Positions 1 through 6,544 of a stretch of DNA of 6,544 bases are shown here, piece by piece (the first letter of the stretch is position 1; every line of letters starts with the position of its first letter). The DNA comes from Frankiaceae bacterium. Lineage in GTDB: Bacteria; Actinomycetota; Actinomycetes; JADGOU01. Below the pieces are notes generated by a model. It was not told the origin of the DNA. It ran no database searches and saw only the letters and a list, made by a program, of their open reading frames with translations. The stretch spans positions 1 through 6,544 of the forward strand of contig JADGOU010000174.1 in assembly GCA_017882835.1 (NCBI GenBank), given 5' to 3'. Made by a program: the position numbers and the translations under genes.

Positions 1-715
1 AGCCCAGCGCCCGGACCGCCAGCGGCGCGCTCCAGCGGGCGCTGTCCCGCTCCAGGTCGGCGCGGTCGAACAGCCCGTGGCCCACGCGCAGTAGACCGGT
101 GCCGAACTCACCGCCGTACCAGCCGTCTCGACCGGCGGCGGCGATCGCGGTCAGCGAGCGGGCCAGCCGGGGCCGCCGTCGCAGCTCACCCGCGACCGGC
201 AGTTGGTCGCCGATCAGCTCGGCAGCGCCTGCGACGTCGGCGACCGCCGGCAGGGCCGCGGCCAGCAGCGGCGAGACCGGAAAGCCCTCCGAGGCGTAGC
301 CGATGGCCGGCGCCAGCACCTCGGCCAGCGGGCGGCGGCCGATCCGGGCGTGCAGCGCCAGCCAGCCGTCGACGCAGCCCGGCATCGTCACCGTGCGGAT
401 GTCTCCGCGGTACGGCATCCGGCGATGGCCCGCCGCCCGCAGCGCTGCGGCGTCCGCGCCAGAGCCGGCCGCACCCACCGCCACCAGCGCGGCTGGTTCC
501 CCGGCGCCCCGCCCGGGATGGAGCACAGCGACCAGGTCCCCGCCCATCCCGCACATCTGCTGGGTTGTCACGGCGAGTACCGCGGAAGCCGCCACCGCGG
601 CGTCCACGGCGCTGCCGCCCGACCGCAGCAGGCTCAGCCCGGCCGCGCTGGCCAAGTGGTCGACCGAGCAGACCAGACCACGCGGGGCGTAGTGGGTGCG
701 GTCGGGCATGATCAT
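1..715 (-). CDS. Gamma-glutamyltransferase family protein, N-terminal 238 residues (truncated by window edge)
   Basis: This gene is open at the left edge, so only the first 238 codons are present. Translating the minus strand from the ATG at 715 gives an uninterrupted frame. It begins with the typical start of the gamma-glutamyltransferase (Ntn-hydrolase) large subunit: RGLVCSVDHLASAAGLSLLR, then GGSAVDAAVAAS, then CGMGGD at about residues 55-60, and later TMPGCVDGWLALH and PLAEVLAPAIGYASEGFPVS. Family members cleave gamma-glutamyl bonds or transfer the gamma-glutamyl group after self-cleavage at a Thr; that Thr and the small subunit would lie outside the window. There is no signal peptide, so a cytoplasmic location is inferred, unlike the periplasmic E. 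coli enzyme. ATG codons at 715 and 709 are both in frame; a weak purine stretch (GGGA) precedes them. The gene starts 22 bp after the MBL hydrolase stop on the same strand, which suggests an operon. The substrate is unknown; an acylase-like member of the superfamily is possible. Confidence 0.88.
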   Translation of the reverse strand, partial: MIMPDRTHYAPRGLVCSVDHLASAAGLSLLRSGGSAVDAAVAASAVLAVTTQQMCGMGGDLVAVLHPGRGAGEPAALVAVGAAGSGADAAALRAAGHRRMPYRGDIRTVTMPGCVDGWLALHARIGRRPLAEVLAPAIGYASEGFPVSPLLAAALPAVADVAGAAELIGDQLPVAGELRRRPRLARSLTAIAAAGRDGWYGGEFGTGLLRVGHGLFDRADLERDSARWSAPLAVRALG

Positions 716-737
716 GGCCGCACCGGTCCCGCGACCG

Positions 738-1427
738 TCACCAGCCGCGCTCCCGCCACGCCGGCAACGACGGCCGCTCGGTCCCGAGCGTGGTGTCCGC
801 GCCGTGGCCGGGATAGACCCAGGTGGCGTCCGGCAGCGGGCCGAAGACCTTGCGCTCCAGGTCGTCCAACAGCCGGGTGAACCGCTCGGCGTCGCCCCAG
901 GTGTTGCCCGGCCCACCCGGGAACAGTGAGTCGCCGGTGAACAGGTGCGGGGAGTCGGCGAGCGTACCGTCGGCGTCGTAGAGCAGCGCGATCCCGCCCG
1001 GCGTGTGGCCGTCGAGGTGGATCACCGACAACCGCGACCGGCCGACGGTCACCACGTCGCCGTCGGCGACCAGCTCGGTAGCCGGCACCGGGAAGGCCTC
1101 GGCGTCGGCCGCATGGGCTGCCACCGGCGCCCCGGTGGCGGCGACCACCGCTGCCAACGCCTGCCAATGGTCGGGGTGCTGGTGCGTCTGGACCACCCGG
1201 ACCAGCCGGTCGTCACCAATCTCAGCCAGCAGCCGCTCTGGCTCGGCGGCCGCGTCGACGAGCAGCGTCTCGCCGGTTGCGGCATCCCGCAGCAGATAGC
1301 AGTTGTTGTTGTACGGGCCGACCGCCACCTTGGTGACCCGCAGCCCGGGCAGCTCGCGGACATCGGGCGTGCCGCCCACCTCAACCTGTCCGGTGTATTC
1401 AGCCGTTTCGTCGCTGGCTGCGCTCAT
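738..1427 (-). CDS. Metallo-beta-lactamase-fold hydrolase, glyoxalase II-like
   Basis: This is a complete 229-residue protein of the metallo-beta-lactamase superfamily, close in layout to hydroxyacylglutathione hydrolases (glyoxalase II). The di-metal motifs are in order: THQHPDH at 81-87 (HxHxDH), the His of DGHTPGG at 141, the Asp of FTGDSLFPGG at 166 and the His of YPGHG at 208. The N-terminal GPYNNNCYLL segment is typical of the group. Such enzymes hydrolyse thioesters or related bonds with Zn or Fe; because actinobacteria generally use mycothiol rather than glutathione, the true thiol substrate is open. The ATG at 1427 was chosen because GGGAG lies 5 nt upstream; an in-frame GTG two codons earlier (1433) is possible. 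The frame stays open back to 1520 but that extension would cross the uvrA promoter region and lacks family similarity. The gene is divergent from uvrA, as I recall for Rv1637c/Rv1638 in Mycobacterium tuberculosis, and precedes the gamma-glutamyltransferase. Confidence 0.9.
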   Translation of the reverse strand: MSAASDETAEYTGQVEVGGTPDVRELPGLRVTKVAVGPYNNNCYLLRDAATGETLLVDAAAEPERLLAEIGDDRLVRVVQTHQHPDHWQALAAVVAATGAPVAAHAADAEAFPVPATELVADGDVVTVGRSRLSVIHLDGHTPGGIALLYDADGTLADSPHLFTGDSLFPGGPGNTWGDAERFTRLLDDLERKVFGPLPDATWVYPGHGADTTLGTERPSLPAWRERGW

Positions 1428-1432
1428 CGCCA

Positions 1433-1437
1433 CTCCC
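1433..1437 (-). promoter_or_regulatory. Ribosome binding site of the MBL hydrolase
   Basis: GGGAG on the minus strand lies 5 nt before the ATG at 1427. It supports this start over the longer open frame reaching 1520. Confidence 0.6.
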
Positions 1438-1458
1438 GAGGCCGCTGATGGAAAGGAA

Positions 1459-1481
1459 CTGTCGCACCGCCCGGTTATCCT
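1459..1481 (+). promoter_or_regulatory. Putative RecA-independent DNA-damage promoter (PafBC type) of uvrA
   Basis: The sequence CTGTCGCAC is followed by exactly 8 nt and then TATCCT. The mycobacterial RecA-independent damage promoter (RecA-NDp) has the consensus tTGTCRgtg-N8-TAnnnT and is recognised with the activator PafBC. All strongly conserved positions match here (TGTCR and TA...T at the exact spacing); the weakly conserved first base and the gtg do not. A transcript would start near 1488, leaving a leader of about 77 nt before the uvrA GTG. uvrA being induced by DNA damage outside LexA control fits known actinobacterial biology. The assignment rests on a motif match by eye. Confidence 0.6.
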
Positions 1482-1549
1482 GACGGCGTCGCCGGACCTT
1501 CCCCGCTGGCGCGCTTCCACGCCCGCCCGACCCTCCGCCGACCGTTCCC

Positions 1550-1553
1550 GGAG
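1550..1553 (+). promoter_or_regulatory. Ribosome binding site of uvrA
   Basis: GGAG lies 11 nt before the GTG at 1565. The spacing is slightly long but this is the only good purine core before the first codon of the UvrA frame. Confidence 0.5.
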
Positions 1554-1564
1554 TCCTACCTGCC

Positions 1565-4492
<2,928 letters not shown>

Positions 4493-4539
4493 CGGCCGGC
4501 CCGGTTGCCGCCAAGGTCGCCGGCGGGTCGGCCAGTGCC

Positions 4540-4544
4540 GAGGA
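4540..4544 (+). promoter_or_regulatory. Ribosome binding site deciding the DoxX-Rieske start
   Basis: GAGGA lies 10 nt before the GTG at 4555. It favours this start over a CTG at 4489 that overlaps the uvrA stop codon. The 62 bp between uvrA and the GTG show no clear promoter or terminator, so read-through from uvrA is possible. Confidence 0.45.
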
Positions 4545-4554
4545 CCCGCCGGCG

Positions 4555-5520
4555 GTGCGCTGGTGGCAACGGCCCGGCTGGGCGTTGCTGCCGTTGCGGC
4601 TCTTCCTCGGCGGCACCTACCTGTACGCCGGCCTGACCAAGCTGCTCGACCCCGCTTTTCTCGACCCAGCGGCGCCGACCTCGATCGCCCAGCAGCTGGC
4701 GGCCGTTCGTACGACCAGTCCGGTGGCCGCCCTCGTCGGGCTCGCGCAGCACCAGCCGCAGCTCGTCGGCGGCACGATCGCGGTCGCCGAGATCGCGGTC
4801 GGGCTGGGCACGCTGGTCGGGCTGTGGACCCGGCTGGCCGCGGTGGGGGGTGCGCTGCTCGCGTTGAGCTTCTTCCTCACGGTCAGCTGGCGCACTCGGC
4901 CGTACTACTACGGCTCCGACGTCGTCTTCCTGGCCGCCTGGCTGTCACTGGTGATCGCCGGCGCCGGCGCCGGCGGCGTGCTGTCGCTGGACACCGTGCT
5001 CGGCCGCCGGGCAAGGGAGCCGGATGCCCGCCGTCGCGGGGTGTTGAGCGGCGTTGGGGCCACCGCCGCCTTGGCCGCAGTCGGCGGGTCGGTGGCGACG
5101 GCCGCAGCCCTGGTCGGCCGGGATCGCCGGCGGCGCCAGCAGCGGTCGGGCTCCGCGCCCGGCGGACCGGAGCTGGTGGTCGATCCGGCGACCGTGCCGG
5201 TCGGCGGCGCGGTGGCCATCCTCGACCCGGGCACCCGCCTCCCGGCGTACGTCGTGCAACCCAGCCTCCGGCGCTTTGCGGCGTTTAGCGCGGTCTGCTC
5301 GCACGCCGGATGCACCGTCGACTTCGGTGGCGACGGGACTTTTCGCTGCCCGTGCCACGGCGGCGTCTTCGACGCGGCCACCGGCGCTGTGGTCAGCGGC
5401 CCTCCGCCGGCCCCCCTCGGCGTCCTCCCGGTCGCAGTCCGAGGCGGCCAGCTGCACGTCGGTGTCGGGCCGCCGGCGCCGAGCCCGGCCGCCGACGTCG
5501 GCACTCACGGCGACGACTGA
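4555..5520 (+). CDS. DoxX/DoxD-like membrane domain fused to a Rieske [2Fe-2S] domain
   Basis: With the GTG at 4555 the protein has 321 residues. Residues 9-140 form a four-helix DoxX/TQO-small-subunit-like domain (helices near 9-27, 71-91, 94-111 and 122-140), with the family features LRLFLGGTYLYAGLTKLLDP and RPYYYGSD. Then come Arg159-Arg160-Arg161 and a fifth hydrophobic helix (163-188), a basic linker RDRRRRQQR, and a complete Rieske domain. Its cluster ligands are Cys248 and His250 (CSHAGC) and Cys265 and His268 (CPCHGG); Cys253 and Cys267 are placed for the structural disulfide. DoxD is the small subunit of archaeal thiosulfate:quinone oxidoreductase, so a role in electron transfer to or from quinone is inferred, with the Rieske domain outside the membrane. 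The substrate is unknown. The gene is co-directional with uvrA, 62 bp downstream, and its 3' end overlaps the GNAT gene by 16 bp. The start is uncertain: a CTG at 4489 would add 22 residues without recognisable similarity. Confidence 0.88.
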   Translation: MRWWQRPGWALLPLRLFLGGTYLYAGLTKLLDPAFLDPAAPTSIAQQLAAVRTTSPVAALVGLAQHQPQLVGGTIAVAEIAVGLGTLVGLWTRLAAVGGALLALSFFLTVSWRTRPYYYGSDVVFLAAWLSLVIAGAGAGGVLSLDTVLGRRAREPDARRRGVLSGVGATAALAAVGGSVATAAALVGRDRRRRQQRSGSAPGGPELVVDPATVPVGGAVAILDPGTRLPAYVVQPSLRRFAAFSAVCSHAGCTVDFGGDGTFRCPCHGGVFDAATGAVVSGPPPAPLGVLPVAVRGGQLHVGVGPPAPSPAADVGTHGDD

Positions 5521-6227
5521 CGCCAGGCTCGGTCGAGCGTGCCCCAGACCCAAGACTCCTCGGCGAAGCCGAGATGCGCGTAGAGCGCCCGGGCGTGGGT
5601 GTTCGTCGCATACGCGCCCAACCCGACGACCTCGGCACCCTGCTGGAGTAGTCGGCGAACGAACCAGGCCGTGACGGTCGCACCCAAGCCCTCGCGCCGA
5701 TGGGTCGAGTGGACCGCAAGCGAGCTCAGCAACCCGGCGCTGGGCCCGACCCACAACGCGGCCGCGACCGCCACCAGCCCGGGCGGGGCCGACGCGCGCA
5801 CACCGCACCAGCGCGCGATCCGCGGATCGCCAGGCTTCGCCTCAGCATCCGGAAAGGCAACTTGCAGCAGCGCGGTGATCTCCGACTCGTCCGATCGTTC
5901 GAGCCAATGCACCTCGGCCTCGCGGGGTCGCAGCGAAAGCGGCGCGTCCACGGTGTGCCAGGTCCAGCCGGTCTGAGGACGGAACCCGGCGAGCCGCTCG
6001 GCCAGGTCGGTGGGCAGATTCACCCCGTCCGCGCCCTCGGCATTGAGCAGCCGACGCAGCGCAGCCGGCTCGCCCCACCCGCTCCAGCCCAGCTCGCCCC
6101 ACGGGCTGCCGCGCCACAGTAGTGCCCCGGCAGCCTCCCGCCGGTCGACCTCGAGCCCCGCCAGCAGGCAGAAACTGCGGTAGCTGAGCACGGATCCCGA
6201 CGTTAGCGTGACCGCCCGGTGCCGCAC
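5505..6227 (-). CDS. GNAT family N-acetyltransferase
   Basis: This 240-residue protein has the GNAT acetyl-CoA binding fold in its C-terminal half. Motif A is LAVHSTHRREGLGATVTAWF, with the pyrophosphate-binding Arg177-x-x-Gly180-x-Gly182; motif B is NTHARALYAHLGF at 209-221. The layout resembles FR47-like GNAT proteins, in which the N-terminal half (here about 1-110, rich in Trp and Leu) is a diverged partner domain without the CoA motif. The enzyme would move an acetyl or acyl group from CoA to an unknown amine. The GTG at 6227 gives the longest frame; a GTG at 6191 is an alternative, and neither has a strong ribosome binding site. It lies downstream of the HNH gene on the same strand and convergent with the DoxX-Rieske gene, sharing the last 16 bp. 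Confidence 0.85.
   Translation of the reverse strand: MRHRAVTLTSGSVLSYRSFCLLAGLEVDRREAAGALLWRGSPWGELGWSGWGEPAALRRLLNAEGADGVNLPTDLAERLAGFRPQTGWTWHTVDAPLSLRPREAEVHWLERSDESEITALLQVAFPDAEAKPGDPRIARWCGVRASAPPGLVAVAAALWVGPSAGLLSSLAVHSTHRREGLGATVTAWFVRRLLQQGAEVVGLGAYATNTHARALYAHLGFAEESWVWGTLDRAWRQSSP
5559..5573. repeat. Perfect 6-bp stem with GAA loop downstream of the DoxX-Rieske stop
   Basis: CTCGGC-GAA-GCCGAG lies 38 nt after the DoxX-Rieske stop codon, inside the GNAT coding region (codons for LGFAE). It holds GCGAAGC, a sequence known to make an unusually stable DNA mini-hairpin. No T tract follows on either strand, so it is not a standard intrinsic terminator, though it could mark a transcript end. 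It may merely reflect the conserved GNAT codons. Confidence 0.4.
5815..5830. repeat. Perfect 16-bp palindrome in the GNAT gene
   Basis: GCGATCCGCGGATCGC equals its own reverse complement over all 16 bases. It falls in the GNAT gene at about residues 133-138 (DPRIAR). No function is known; it could be a protein-binding site or chance in GC-rich coding DNA. Confidence 0.7.
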
Positions 6228-6335
6228 GATCCCGCTCGGTCAGCTTCAGCCAAGCTAGTGCAGCCGGGTGCGGCCAGACTCTCAGACACGTCGGCCGCGT
6301 CGTCCACAGTCGGCTCGGTCCACGGCCGCCCCCCG
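6228..6335. other. Intergenic region between the HNH and GNAT genes
   Basis: This 108-bp gap separates two minus-strand genes. On the minus strand TAGCTT (6257-6252) could be a -10 box for the GNAT gene, but there is no matching -35. Two CGGCCG copies (6292-6297 and 6323-6328) could pair just after the HNH stop with a 25-nt loop, too weak to call a terminator. I see no gene here. Confidence 0.4.
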
Positions 6336-6544
6336 TCACGCCATCCGCCCGTTCGGCGCCCGAGCCCCGACCGAGGCCGGTGGCGTCACGGTCACCACCC
6401 CATCGTCGTCCCGGCGCAGCCGCCAGCCACCGTCGTGCACCAGCGGGTGGTGAACGCGGCACAACAGCACCAGGTTGTCCAGGTCGGTGGGGCCGCCGTC
6501 GAGCCAGGAGGTGATGTGGTGGCCGTCGCAGTGCGCCGGTGCCC
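6336..6544 (-). CDS. HNH endonuclease-domain protein, C-terminal 68 residues (DUF222/13E12 type, truncated by window edge)
   Basis: The minus strand is open from the right edge to a TGA at 6336-6338. The 68 residues begin with APAHCDGHHITSWLDGG, then PTDLDNLVLLCRVHHPLVH, then DGGWRLRR. This is the classic HNH core: the HH pair (residues 8-9), Asn23 in DLDN, Cys28 and the final HH (31-32). It matches the C-terminal end of the large actinobacterial DUF222/13E12-repeat proteins, whose N-terminal DUF222 part would lie outside the window. HNH domains bind a metal and nick or cut DNA, but the role of this family is unknown; many actinobacterial genomes carry several copies. The tail after the HNH core (about 30 residues) is low complexity. 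The start and full length cannot be seen. Confidence 0.85.
   Translation of the reverse strand, partial: APAHCDGHHITSWLDGGPTDLDNLVLLCRVHHPLVHDGGWRLRRDDDGVVTVTPPASVGARAPNGRMA

Larger units (their letters stand above)
1428..1564. promoter_or_regulatory. Divergent intergenic region between the MBL hydrolase and uvrA
   Basis: This 137-bp gap must hold the promoters of both transcription units. On the plus strand it holds the damage-promoter motif listed separately. On the minus strand a CAGGAT hexamer (1482-1477) could act as a -10 box for the MBL/gamma-glutamyltransferase unit; it overlaps the plus-strand -10 almost completely, but no convincing -35 accompanies it. I see no LexA (SOS) box: one GAAC (1456-1459) and one GTTC (1544-1547) occur but are 84 bp apart and do not form a palindrome. 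Confidence 0.6.

Noticed and set aside
203..880. 225-codon plus-strand open frame across the gamma-glutamyltransferase and MBL 3' end
   Set aside because: It crosses two well-supported minus-strand genes and its product is Arg/Ala/Gly-rich without any domain.
1455..1476. ECF-sigma-like promoter, GGAAC then GGTT
   Set aside because: The spacer is 13 nt, shorter than that of the known GGAAC/GTT promoters; the damage-promoter reading of the same bases fits better.
1428..1520. N-terminal extension of the MBL hydrolase to an ATG at 1520
   Set aside because: It would cover the uvrA promoter motif, has no family similarity, and the ATG at 1427 has a good ribosome binding site.
1456..1547. LexA (SOS) box upstream of uvrA
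   Set aside because: The GAAC and GTTC half-sites are far apart and not part of a palindrome.
4957..4974. (GCCGGC)3 tandem hexamer
   Set aside because: It encodes the Ala-Gly run of the fourth helix in the DoxX domain and is ordinary for GC-rich coding DNA.
6242..6256. AGCTT-5 nt-AAGCT hairpin upstream of the GNAT gene
   Set aside because: A five-base-pair AT-containing stem is too weak and too likely by chance to call a terminator or operator.

Overview
The window is very GC-rich, with strong G/C preference at codon third positions, GTG as well as ATG starts and short intergenic gaps. With the gene content (an actinobacterial-type UvrA, a C-terminal fragment of a DUF222/13E12-type HNH protein, a PafBC-type damage promoter motif), this points to a chromosomal segment of an actinobacterium (Actinomycetota). 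I cannot place it to genus.

Layout. Positions 1-715 (minus) hold the first 238 codons of a gamma-glutamyltransferase family protein that runs off the left edge. It lies 22 bp downstream of, and is probably co-transcribed with, a complete glyoxalase II-like metallo-beta-lactamase-fold hydrolase (738-1427, minus). A 137-bp divergent intergenic region (1428-1564) separates that pair from uvrA (1565-4492, plus), the damage-recognition ATPase of nucleotide excision repair. This region carries a motif that fits the RecA-independent DNA-damage promoter of actinobacteria (TGTCR core, exact spacing, TAnnnT -10) pointing at uvrA. Downstream on the same strand is a one-piece fusion of a four-helix DoxX/DoxD-like membrane domain to a Rieske [2Fe-2S] domain (about 4555-5520), with a twin-arginine motif before a fifth membrane helix. 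It ends tail-to-tail, with a 16-bp overlap, against a GNAT acetyltransferase gene (5505-6227, minus). At the right edge is the C-terminal part of an HNH endonuclease-domain protein (6336-6544, minus).

How the genes relate. The best-supported functional unit is uvrA with its putative damage-inducible promoter. The MBL hydrolase and the gamma-glutamyltransferase form a likely two-gene operon on the other side and could share a theme of thiol or thioester/gamma-glutamyl metabolism, but that is inference. The DoxX-Rieske protein is probably a membrane redox protein acting with the quinone pool; its position after uvrA may allow read-through but does not show a shared function. The GNAT and HNH genes are accessory genes without a clear partner here.

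Most notable points: the damage-promoter match, the DoxX-Rieske fusion with an internal Tat-like signal, an Ala in place of the usual Ser in the first ABC signature of UvrA, a G8 tract near the 3' end of uvrA, and a perfect 16-bp palindrome inside the GNAT gene. I saw no mobile element, CRISPR array, tRNA or rRNA.
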